Below, piece by piece: positions 7,898 through 14,849 of a stretch of 24,100 bases of DNA (position 1 is its first letter; each line of letters opens with the position of its first letter). Below the pieces are notes generated by a model that saw only the letters and a list, made by a program, of their open reading frames with translations, was not told where the DNA came from and did no database searches. This stretch comes from UBA1161 sp049520395. GTDB lineage: Bacteria; Planctomycetota; Phycisphaerae; Tepidisphaerales; Tepidisphaeraceae. The translations under genes were made by a program, and so were the position numbers. The stretch lies in NCBI GenBank assembly GCA_049520395.1, contig JBEKPV010000030.1, positions 1-24,100 on the forward strand, given 5' to 3'.

Positions 7898-8458
7898 GTG
7901 AGCGCCATCCTTACTGAAACCGCGAAGCTGAAGATCATGGTCGTGGACGACGATGCCACGTTCCGGGATCGGCTGGTGGCGGCGCTGTCGGCGCGGAAGT
8001 TGAATGCGTGCGGATCGGGGAGTCCGGCGGAGGCCTTGGAGGCGGCCGGGCGATTTCGGCCGGATCGGGTGGTGGTGGATTTGAGAATGCCGGGCGGGTC
8101 GGGGATCGATCTGGTGAGCGATCTGCTGGAGGTCGATTCGGAAATGGAAATCGTGGTCCTGACCAGCTATGGAAGCATCGCCACGGCGATGGATGCGCTG
8201 CGGCGCGGCGCGGTGGACTATCTCACGAAGCCGGCTGATGCGGATCAGATATTGGCGGCGTTTGAGCGGGCCGGCGAAACGACGTCCCCACCCAATCCCG
8301 CGCCGCAGACGGCGCCGTCACTGGCCCGCGTGGAATGGGAACACATTCAGCGAGTCCTGACCGATTGCGGCGGAAATATTTCGCGGGCGGCGCGGGTGCT
8401 GGGAATCCATCGACGGTCGCTGCAGCGCAAACTGAGCAAGTATCCCCCAATTCCGTGA
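7898..8458 (+). CDS. regA: RegA/PrrA-type response regulator (REC plus Fis-type HTH)
   Basis: Cytoplasmic DNA-binding regulator paired with the kinase just upstream. The receiver domain begins KIMVVDDD and has the phospho-acceptor Asp in VVVDLRMPG (D61 from this start), then Thr in VLTSYGS and Lys in YLTKPADA. A proline-rich linker leads to a Fis-type helix-turn-helix at the C-terminus: WEHIQRVL, GNISRAARVLGIHRRSLQRKL. That segment is nearly the signature of RegA/PrrA/ActR regulators. The start is uncertain. GTG 7898 gives a family-like N-terminus (186 aa). GTG 7844 would add 18 residues, and ATG 7937 would cut into the first strand of the receiver. None has a good ribosome site. The gene ends 12 nt before lutA, so it is probably co-transcribed with lutABC and may control it. 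Confidence 0.88.
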   Translation: MSAILTETAKLKIMVVDDDATFRDRLVAALSARKLNACGSGSPAEALEAAGRFRPDRVVVDLRMPGGSGIDLVSDLLEVDSEMEIVVLTSYGSIATAMDALRRGAVDYLTKPADADQILAAFERAGETTSPPNPAPQTAPSLARVEWEHIQRVLTDCGGNISRAARVLGIHRRSLQRKLSKYPPIP

Positions 8459-8470
8459 AAGACCGGTTTG

Positions 8471-9223
8471 ATGACGCAACCCAAAGCTTCAGCGCCCGGA
8501 CCGCGGGTGGCCCTGTTTATCACGTGTCTGACCGATCAATTCTTTCCGCGCGTGGGGGTGGCGGTTACCAAAATCCTGGAGCATTTCGGGTGCGAGGTTT
8601 TTTTTCCTCGGGAGCAGACGTGTTGCGGGCAGCCGATGTTTAACAACGGATTTCCGGTCGAGGCGGGGGAATTGGCGCGGCGGTGGGTGGAGATTTTTAA
8701 GCCATACGAATACGTGGTTACGCCCAGCGGGTCCTGCTGCTCGATGGTGCGGGAGCATTATCCGCAATTGCTGGATGGTTCGGACGTGCCGGGGAGGACG
8801 TATGAGTTCGTGGAATTTTTGGAGAAGGTGCTGAAAGTGGATGTGTCGGGGATCTCGCTGCCGCAGTCGCGGAAGGTGGCCTATCACTATACGTGTCATT
8901 TGCGCGGGCTGGGGATTGAGCCGCGGCCGCCGCGGATTCTTCGGGAGATGGGGAATGTGCAAATGATGGAATTGGAGCGGGCGGATCAGTGCTGCGGATT
9001 TGGGGGGACGTTCGCCGTTAAATATCCGGTCGTCAGCGGGGCTATTGTGGAGGATAAGACGGATTGCATCGCTCGCAGCGGTGCGGAGACTCTGGTTTGC
9101 AACGACGCGGGATGCACGATGAATATCGCGGGGATGTGCCGGCGGAGGGGGATGGAGACGCGGGTTGTGCATCTGGCGGAACTGATGGCGGAGGGGATGG
9201 GAATCGATTTGGATAAATGGTGA
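8471..9223 (+). CDS. lutA: L-lactate dehydrogenase complex subunit LutA
   Basis: Iron-sulphur subunit of the LutABC L-lactate oxidation complex (lactate to pyruvate), with two CCG domains as in the HdrB/GlpC/GlcF families. The first domain has C19, then CCG at residues 51-53 (TCCGQPMFNNG) and a Cys pair at 89-90 (GSCCSM). The second has C142 (YTCHLRG), CCG at 174-176 (QCCGFGGTF) and C210/C215 (CNDAGC). At 250 aa it matches LutA/YkgE. The ATG at 8471 follows an in-frame TTG at 8468 that I do not use. It lies 12 nt after the regA stop and 54 nt before lutB, and that gap holds a palindromic repeat. Confidence 0.94.
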   Translation: MTQPKASAPGPRVALFITCLTDQFFPRVGVAVTKILEHFGCEVFFPREQTCCGQPMFNNGFPVEAGELARRWVEIFKPYEYVVTPSGSCCSMVREHYPQLLDGSDVPGRTYEFVEFLEKVLKVDVSGISLPQSRKVAYHYTCHLRGLGIEPRPPRILREMGNVQMMELERADQCCGFGGTFAVKYPVVSGAIVEDKTDCIARSGAETLVCNDAGCTMNIAGMCRRRGMETRVVHLAELMAEGMGIDLDKW

Positions 9224-9232
9224 TCATTCGTT

Positions 9233-9260
9233 CCCCTTTCCCGGAAATACCGGAGAGGGC
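9233..9260 (+). repeat. Imperfect palindrome between lutA and lutB
   Basis: The sequence from CCCCTTTCCCGG through a short AAATA loop to CCGGAGAGGG forms a stem of about ten pairs, with one mismatch and two G-T wobbles. It resembles the palindrome at 20039-20062 and the half-site around 19964-20003. All three share the CCGG core with flanking GAGGG/CCTCTC-type arms. It fills most of the only sizeable gap within lutABC and could act as a processing or stability element. It is probably a copy of a dispersed repeat family. Confidence 0.6.
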
Positions 9261-9277
9261 ACAAGGCTGGGACGTAA

Positions 9278-10699
9278 ATGGGTTTGATTCATTTACCGCA
9301 ATTCGATTTTGAGCAGGCGGCGGCGAAGGGCGCGGCGGATAAGCGGCTGCGCGCGGCGGTTACGAACAATACGTTTCGCAAGCAGCAGGGGCGGGAGATT
9401 CGGTGGAGGGAGATGCCGGATATCCAGGCGGCGCGACGTCTGGCAAGCGAGATCAAGCAACATACGCTGGAGCATCTGGATTATTATCTCGATCAACTCA
9501 AGGCGGCTGTCGAACGAAATGGGGGGAAGGTCTATCTCGCGCCGGATGGGGAAGAGGCGCGGAAGATCATTTTTGACATCATCGCCAAGACAAACAGCAA
9601 GCGGATCATCAAAAGCAAGTCGATGGCGAGCGAGGAGATCGAGCTGACGGCTCATCTGGAGAAGGCGGGGTTGGACGTCGTTGAGACCGATTTGGGGGAA
9701 TTTATCGTGCAGGTCAGCCACGATCGGCCCAGCCATCTTGTCGCGCCGATTATTCATAAGGACCGGGGGTCGATCGCGACGGTGTTCAGCCAGTATTTTG
9801 GGACGCCGTATAATGACGATCCGCCGACGTTGACACGGCAGGCGCGAGCTTTTTTGCGGGATCGATTTCGGCGCGCCGATCTGGGGATGACGGGGGGGAA
9901 TTTTTTGATTGCGGAGACGGGACAGGTTTGCGTGGTGGAGAACGAGGGGAATGCGCGGCAATCGCTGACGACGCCGCGGGTGCTGGTCAGTTTGGTGGGG
10001 ATTGAAAAGCTGGTGCCGCGAATGGCGGATTTGGCGGTGATGATCAAGATGCTGGCCCGCAGTTCGACGGGGCAATCGATGACGGTTTATACGAGTATTT
10101 TCGGAGGGCCGAGGAAGGCGGGGGAAAAGGATGGGCCGGAGGAATTTCATCTGGTGCTGCTTGATAATGGGAGGACGGAGATTTTGGCCGATCCGGAATA
10201 CCGGGAAATTCTGCGATGTATTCGGTGCGGGGCTTGCCTGAACGTTTGTCCGATTTTTCGGAATATCGGGGGGCATGCGTATGGGAGCGTTTATCCCGGT
10301 CCGATTGGGGCGCTGCTGAGCCCCCTGCTGGGGGGGCTGGAAAATTATTCCGATCTGCCGCAGGCGAGTACGCTTTGTGGTGCTTGCTATCACGCCTGCC
10401 CGGTGAAGATTGATATACCGCGGCATCTGGTGAGTCTCCGGCGGGATATCATTCAGGGACGGCTGGATGGGAGATGGGAACGCATGTTTTATCGCCTCTG
10501 GGCAAGGGGGATGAAGAGTCCGTTTTTGTATCGGACGATTGGGGCGATTCAGAGGTGGGATCTGCGGCGGCGAGCCGAAGGGAAGGGGTGGATCAGCCGT
10601 TTGCCTGGATTTGCGGCCGGGTGGACGCGGATTCGTGACCTGCCGGCGCCCGCTTCGCGCTCGTTTCATCAGATTTGGAAGGAGCGGAAAACCAAGTGA
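9278..10699 (+). CDS. lutB: LutB: LUD domain plus two [4Fe-4S] motifs
   Basis: Electron-transfer subunit of the LutABC lactate-oxidation complex. Residues about 60-290 form the LUD (lactate utilisation) domain with KSKSMASEEIEL and TGGNFLIAETGQV. A ferredoxin-like module follows, with C314, C317, C320 and C324 (CIRCGACLNVCP) and then C367, C370 and C374 (CGACYHACP). A C-terminal helical tail is present. Length is 473 aa, as in LutB/YkgF. Start ATG 9278 gives a normal N-terminus, though the ribosome site is weak. The stop overlaps the lutC GTG start. All cysteines expected for two clusters are present, so the subunit looks functional. Confidence 0.95.
   Translation: MGLIHLPQFDFEQAAAKGAADKRLRAAVTNNTFRKQQGREIRWREMPDIQAARRLASEIKQHTLEHLDYYLDQLKAAVERNGGKVYLAPDGEEARKIIFDIIAKTNSKRIIKSKSMASEEIELTAHLEKAGLDVVETDLGEFIVQVSHDRPSHLVAPIIHKDRGSIATVFSQYFGTPYNDDPPTLTRQARAFLRDRFRRADLGMTGGNFLIAETGQVCVVENEGNARQSLTTPRVLVSLVGIEKLVPRMADLAVMIKMLARSSTGQSMTVYTSIFGGPRKAGEKDGPEEFHLVLLDNGRTEILADPEYREILRCIRCGACLNVCPIFRNIGGHAYGSVYPGPIGALLSPLLGGLENYSDLPQASTLCGACYHACPVKIDIPRHLVSLRRDIIQGRLDGRWERMFYRLWARGMKSPFLYRTIGAIQRWDLRRRAEGKGWISRLPGFAAGWTRIRDLPAPASRSFHQIWKERKTK
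10679..10684 (+). promoter_or_regulatory. Ribosome-binding site supporting the lutC GTG start
   Basis: AAGGAG lies 11 nt before the GTG at 10696, inside the last codons of lutB. It favours 10696 over the in-frame TTG at 10675, which overlaps this site. Confidence 0.5.
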
Positions 10700-11358
10700 G
10701 CGGATCGAGCCAGCACGATTGGATTGGCAATGTGCGGCGGGCCTTGGGTCGGACGGGGCCGCTGGCGGTGGCGCCGGCGCCGCCGGAAATTGATGAGCCG
10801 ATCGTTCGGCTGGTGCACAGCGATATTCGACTGGCGGAGCTTTTTTTACAGACGGCTAAAAAGGCGAACTTCGTGACGGACTCGGTTTCGCCGGAGGAAT
10901 TGGCCCAGAGGCTGATCGATTTCTTGAAATCGCAGAATTGCCGGCGGGTTGGGTTGGCAAATTCGGAGATTATCGAATCGCTGAATCTGCCGGCCAAGCT
11001 GCGGGAATCGGGATTCGATGCGATATCGTGGAACGATCTGACGCTGGATGAAACTTACGATTTGGATTGCGGCGTGACGGACGTTTGGGCGGCGGTGGCG
11101 GAGACGGGAAGTTTGGCCATTCGGCCGGAGCCGGGAAATGGGAGGGCGCTTTCGCTTATTCCGCCGATTCATGTGGCGATTGTGGAACCGAAGAAGATCG
11201 TGGCGGATTTGCTGGATTTGTTTGAGAAGATGGCAAGTGACGAGCCGGGCGCAGCGGTATCATTGATTACGGGGCCGTCGCAGACGGCGGATATTGAGGC
11301 GGTGATGGTGACGGGGGTTCACGGGCCGGGGCTGGTGCGCGTGCTTGTCGTTATTTGA
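10696..11358 (+). CDS. lutC: LutC: LUD-domain lactate utilisation protein
   Basis: Third component of the LutABC lactate-oxidation system: a stand-alone LUD domain protein (YkgG family). It shows the family pattern ACGVTDVWAAVAETGSL-like (CGVTDVWAAVAETGSLAI), then GRALSLIPPIHVAIV and near the end GPSQTADIE. Length is 220 aa from the GTG start, which overlaps the lutB stop by 4 nt (GTGA). With regA, lutA and lutB it forms one transcription unit, and it is the last gene of that run. Its final 8 bp overlap the 3' end of the convergent TonB-like gene, leaving no room for a terminator hairpin between them. Confidence 0.93.
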   Translation: MSGSSQHDWIGNVRRALGRTGPLAVAPAPPEIDEPIVRLVHSDIRLAELFLQTAKKANFVTDSVSPEELAQRLIDFLKSQNCRRVGLANSEIIESLNLPAKLRESGFDAISWNDLTLDETYDLDCGVTDVWAAVAETGSLAIRPEPGNGRALSLIPPIHVAIVEPKKIVADLLDLFEKMASDEPGAAVSLITGPSQTADIEAVMVTGVHGPGLVRVLVVI

Positions 11359-12355
11359 AGACGATGGCGAAGTCGATTACGTCGGGGACCGGTTTTCCAG
11401 TGACCGGGTCTCTTTTGGGTTCGAACCACCAGGTGGCGGCGGCGCGTTCGCAGGGCAGATCGATCGATGCACTGCCGCTGGAGTGGACTGTTTTAACGTC
11501 AACGACATTGCCGGTTTCGTCGATTTTAAGGCGCAGGCCGACGATGCAGCGTTCCATTCCTTCCATGTCGATGTAGCCGGCGAGAGTGATGTCGGGAAGT
11601 TCGCGGGTGAGGAACTTTCGGCCGGTGCGGGCTTCGATTCTTCCGCCGACATATCGACTGGCGATTAGGGTGACGGGGACGGATTCGTAGTTCTCCTGGG
11701 GTTCGGGTTTGCCGCCGGGGGCGGCTTGGGATGGATTCTGCAGCTCCTGGGTGGGAGTTTCGGAGGGGGATGGTTTTTGTGGTTGCTGCTGCGGCTGCTG
11801 GGAGGCCTGCGGGGGCGTTGGTTTGGCGGCGAGGGGGCCGGCGGAAAGGGGATTCTCGGCGGCGGCGAGATTTTGCGGCGCTTTGGGGTCGACCAGCACC
11901 AGCGGCGGCGCTTTGCTCGAACGGGGCGCGGGGGGGGATGTTAATTCAGACGGCGCGGCGGGCGAGGCCGATCGGGCGGCGGTGTCGCCTTGGAGAGCCC
12001 GAACGAGCGGCGCGGCGGCGGCGGCTTTGCCGAAACCCGTGGGGTCGCGGCTGGCCATGGCCTGCTCCTGCTCGGCGTCCTTTACCGCGGATTCCATCGG
12101 CGTTTCGCCGGCAACGGAATTCACCGATTTGCCGGTTCCGTGCGGCTCGCCGAGCTGTACGTCGGCGTCCCGCGGGATTTTGACGGGAACCAGATCTTCG
12201 GGTTTCGCGCGAGCCAGGGATGATGCCAACTGCCAGCCCAGGTTTTGGCGATAGGCCTCGTTTCCCGCGTGCAGGATCAGCGCATGGACTGCCAGGGCGG
12301 CCACTAAGGCCAGCAATAGCGTGGGGTCGCGGCGTTTGACGGATTGGGCGATCAT
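11351..12355 (-). CDS. TonB-like protein (N-terminal anchor, Pro/Gln-rich linker, TonB-type C-terminus)
   Basis: A 334-aa protein with TonB architecture. A single hydrophobic anchor lies at about residues 11-29. A long low-complexity periplasmic linker rich in Pro, Ala and Gln follows, including a Q/P-rich patch near 185-200. The C-terminal domain of about 80 residues has VGLRLKIDETGNVVDVK, then a Trp-Trp-Phe stretch (AATWWFEPKRDP) and ends IDFAIVFK, as in the TonB_C fold. Two cysteines in this domain (MERCIVG and LPCERA) could form a disulphide. No exbB or exbD is in the window. It is the last gene of the minus-strand operon and starts 1 nt after the previous stop, so it is translationally coupled. 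Transduction of energy to outer-membrane transporters is family knowledge; it could instead be a TonB-domain protein with another role. Confidence 0.8.
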   Translation of the reverse strand: MIAQSVKRRDPTLLLALVAALAVHALILHAGNEAYRQNLGWQLASSLARAKPEDLVPVKIPRDADVQLGEPHGTGKSVNSVAGETPMESAVKDAEQEQAMASRDPTGFGKAAAAAPLVRALQGDTAARSASPAAPSELTSPPAPRSSKAPPLVLVDPKAPQNLAAAENPLSAGPLAAKPTPPQASQQPQQQPQKPSPSETPTQELQNPSQAAPGGKPEPQENYESVPVTLIASRYVGGRIEARTGRKFLTRELPDITLAGYIDMEGMERCIVGLRLKIDETGNVVDVKTVHSSGSASIDLPCERAAATWWFEPKRDPVTGKPVPDVIDFAIVFK

Positions 12356-12356
12356 A

Positions 12357-13466
12357 TCACCGAACCGAGGCAGCCTTCGCTTCCGCGAAATAGCCTTTGG
12401 TCCGGAAATATTCTATCGCCTCGGCGGCTGTGGCAAAGACGCGGGAGGCGGACTTGGTCACAAATGGGGATGGCGAGGCCCGGCAGGCCCAGATGACGAA
12501 AACTTCCTTGCCGGCCTCGAAGGCGTGGTGCAGTTCGCGTTCGACGCCGCTGGAGAGAGCGGGTTTGCCGTCGGGTAGCTCGGGGACGAGACTGATGATC
12601 ATGTCGCTCTGGTCGATCATCTTGAAATCGCGGGCGTAGGTTTGGCCGAGGATGTCGGAGCTAATTTCGGCGACATCGGTTGTTTTGATCGAGACGGGGC
12701 CGTCTTCCGCCATGACTTCGATCGTGGCCCGGCCTTCTTCGAGGGCGCGCAGGGCTTTGGTGTGCAGGAGGCATTCGTCGACGTCGCCTGGATTGAAACA
12801 AATCAGATGGCGGCTCATGGTTTGCTGAAAATCGGCGATCTGCGACTGGATCTGGGGAATATCCATGACGTGGGTCATGGGGAAACTTAAGTAGGCCTTC
12901 TTCTTTTTCGGCTCAAAGAGCAGGTCGTACAGGGTGGCGACGTTGCCGACGCCGCGGCCGCGGCTGAGCATAAAGAAGTGTCCGAATCCGCGGGAGATGC
13001 TGGCGATGATCTCGGTGGCCAGGATCTCCTCTTCGCGCCAGACCATGATGTCCTTGAGGGAATGATCCAAATCGTTGTGATCGCGCAGCAAACGCTCGTG
13101 GACGGAGTCGGCGTTGTCGACGAGGGTGATGTCGACGTCGGGATTTAAATCCTTTATTTGATCGAAATCGAAGGCGGCGAACAGGCCGTGCCGCCAGCGG
13201 AAAGTGGCGTGGGAATTAACGAGCAGATGCTCGTGGCGCTGGGCGATGTTGTGGATTTCCTTGAAGACGGAGCGGCGGAGGGCGGCGAGGCGGGTGATCG
13301 GCAAATTCAATATCCGCCCCGCCGGGACGTCGGGGGCCTCGGCGTACATCATTTTGCCGACGTGGCAGACTTCCACGTCTACGCCGCGGGCGCGGGCCTG
13401 AGCTTTGACGGCTTCCAGGAATGGGCCTTTATCCACGCCGACTTGTCCGGTGACGAATGCTCGCAT
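12357..13466 (-). CDS. Fusion of archaeal-adenylate-kinase-like and nucleoside 2-deoxyribosyltransferase-like domains
   Basis: I do not know a named family for this 369-aa protein, but two halves can be read. Residues 1 to about 185 resemble archaeal-type adenylate kinase (AdkA). The parallels are MRAFVTGQVGVDKG at the P-loop position, VCHVGKMMYAEA, LLVNSHATFRWRHGL, LNPDVDITLVDNADSVHERLL and an EEEILATEIIA helix. The P-loop is degenerate: G7-Q-V-G-V-D12-K13-G14, with Asp for the usual Gly and Gly for Ser/Thr. Residues about 190-335 resemble nucleoside 2-deoxyribosyltransferases or DNPH1-type nucleotide hydrolases. They show AYLSFPMTH at 191-199, IDQSDMIISLVPE at 284-296 and SSGVERELHHAFEAGKEV at 305-322, where E311 would be the catalytic Glu. 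It lies in an operon, 3 nt after the TPR-GT9 gene and 1 nt before the TonB-like gene. A nucleotide salvage or clean-up role is inference. Confidence 0.7.
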   Translation of the reverse strand: MRAFVTGQVGVDKGPFLEAVKAQARARGVDVEVCHVGKMMYAEAPDVPAGRILNLPITRLAALRRSVFKEIHNIAQRHEHLLVNSHATFRWRHGLFAAFDFDQIKDLNPDVDITLVDNADSVHERLLRDHNDLDHSLKDIMVWREEEILATEIIASISRGFGHFFMLSRGRGVGNVATLYDLLFEPKKKKAYLSFPMTHVMDIPQIQSQIADFQQTMSRHLICFNPGDVDECLLHTKALRALEEGRATIEVMAEDGPVSIKTTDVAEISSDILGQTYARDFKMIDQSDMIISLVPELPDGKPALSSGVERELHHAFEAGKEVFVIWACRASPSPFVTKSASRVFATAAEAIEYFRTKGYFAEAKAASVR

Positions 13467-13469
13467 GAG

Positions 13470-14849
13470 TTAGTTCAGTTTAGCAGTCCAATCGCGCAAT
13501 GCTTGTACGACGTTCTGAATTGGTTTTTGCCAGTTGCCGGGGCTCTCCTGGCGGAATAAGCGCATGGTCGGGTACCAGCGGCAGGTGGTCTGGGCGTTCA
13601 TCCAGCGCCAATCGGGTTTGTGATAGAGGAGAAGCCATGTGGGCCGGGCTAATGCGCCGGCTAGATGGGCGGCTGCGGTGTCGATGGTGATTATTAAATC
13701 GAGATTCGCCATCAGGGCGGCGGTGTCGGCGAAATCCCGGATGTCTTGATGCCAATCGGCGATTTCCAATCCGGCTGGGGCGTCGGCGGCCTCCTTGGCC
13801 ATGTCGCCGACTTGCAGGCTGACGAATCGCACGCCGGGGACGCTCGCCAGCGGAGCGAGCTGCTTTATGGGAATCGAGCGGAGGGGCTGGGGGTTTGGAC
13901 GGCCGTTCCAGACCAGGCCGACGCATGGACGTTTGTCGGAACCTATTTTTTCGCGCCAGCGATCGGCTAATTGCGGCTGGAACCAGAGATAGGGCACATT
14001 GGCGGGGATCGTTTCCAGCGAGGTGCCGAAGATGCGCGGGAGGTTCATCATTGGACACCACAAATCGACATCCGATGGCTTTGGGCCGACCTCCACGAGG
14101 CGATCGATGCCGGGGACGGACTTGATGAGGCGCACGAGATCGGCGTGGCATTCCAACACGACTTTTCCGCCGCGATCGACGATCATGGGGACGTAGCGCA
14201 CGAACTGAATTAAATCTCCATATCCCTGTTCAATTTGGATTAAGACGCGGCGGCCCTGCAAATCTTCGCCCTTCCATTCGGGCAAGTCGAACTGGCGGCG
14301 GACCATGTTGAAATCGTTGACCTGCCAGCGGTAGTCGTAATGAGGCCAGGCCTCGGCAAATTCGCCGCGGCGGAGGAGCATCATGCTTAAATTGTAATGG
14401 GAGCGGGGGATTTGGGGATTCAGACGAATCGATTCGCGGTATGCGGCGATGGCCTCTTCGGGCTTGTCATCGGCTTGAAGTTGAACGGCCAAATCGTGAT
14501 AGGCCGAACCGAGGCAGGCGCCGGCTTGCGGGAAGTTGGGGCGGATTGACAGGGCTGTTTGCAGGGATTGCATCGCCTCTTTTGGGCGATTCAATGACGC
14601 CAGGACGACGCCTTGATTGCAGTAGTAATCGGCCTTCGTCTGGTTCAGGGAAATCGCGCGCTGGATAAGGGCCAATCCCTCTTGCGCTTGCCCCGATTGA
14701 AAGGTTGCGAAGCCCAAAAGATGTAGAGCGTCGGGATGGTCGGGATGGACCGCCAGAATCTGGCGATAGATCGCCTGCGCCTCGGCAAGTTTTCCCGACT
14801 GATGAAGGCGGACGGCCTGGCTCAGGATATTTGCGGTGTCCTGTGTCAT
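13470..14849 (-). CDS. TPR protein with GT9-like (heptosyltransferase-type) domain
   Basis: A 459-aa protein. Residues 1 to about 180 are tetratricopeptide repeats, with typical units such as YYCNQGVVLASLNRPKEAM and HYNLSMMLLRRGEFAEAW. The rest resembles the ADP-heptose:LPS heptosyltransferase fold (GT9): VLIQIEQGYGDLIQFVRYVP, VGLVWNGRPNPQPLRSIP and near the end LIITIDTAAAHLAGALARPTWLLL. It therefore probably binds a partner through the repeats and transfers a sugar. The start ATG at 14849 overlaps the stop of the upstream glycosyltransferase gene as ATGA. The frame stays open to 15134, but that part only mirrors the upstream gene. Sugar donor and acceptor are not known; a protein glycosylation or glycan assembly role is inferred from its neighbour. 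Confidence 0.85.
   Translation of the reverse strand: MTQDTANILSQAVRLHQSGKLAEAQAIYRQILAVHPDHPDALHLLGFATFQSGQAQEGLALIQRAISLNQTKADYYCNQGVVLASLNRPKEAMQSLQTALSIRPNFPQAGACLGSAYHDLAVQLQADDKPEEAIAAYRESIRLNPQIPRSHYNLSMMLLRRGEFAEAWPHYDYRWQVNDFNMVRRQFDLPEWKGEDLQGRRVLIQIEQGYGDLIQFVRYVPMIVDRGGKVVLECHADLVRLIKSVPGIDRLVEVGPKPSDVDLWCPMMNLPRIFGTSLETIPANVPYLWFQPQLADRWREKIGSDKRPCVGLVWNGRPNPQPLRSIPIKQLAPLASVPGVRFVSLQVGDMAKEAADAPAGLEIADWHQDIRDFADTAALMANLDLIITIDTAAAHLAGALARPTWLLLYHKPDWRWMNAQTTCRWYPTMRLFRQESPGNWQKPIQNVVQALRDWTAKLN

Noticed and set aside
10319..10338. 7-bp GC stem (AGCCCCC / GGGGGCT) inside lutB
   Set aside because: It lies between the two Fe-S motifs in ordinary coding sequence, has no T-run and no second copy. 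Probably chance in GC-rich codons.
9293..10669. 458-residue open frame antisense to lutB
   Set aside because: Same Arg/Pro/His-rich mirror composition. lutB on the plus strand has all Fe-S cysteines in place.
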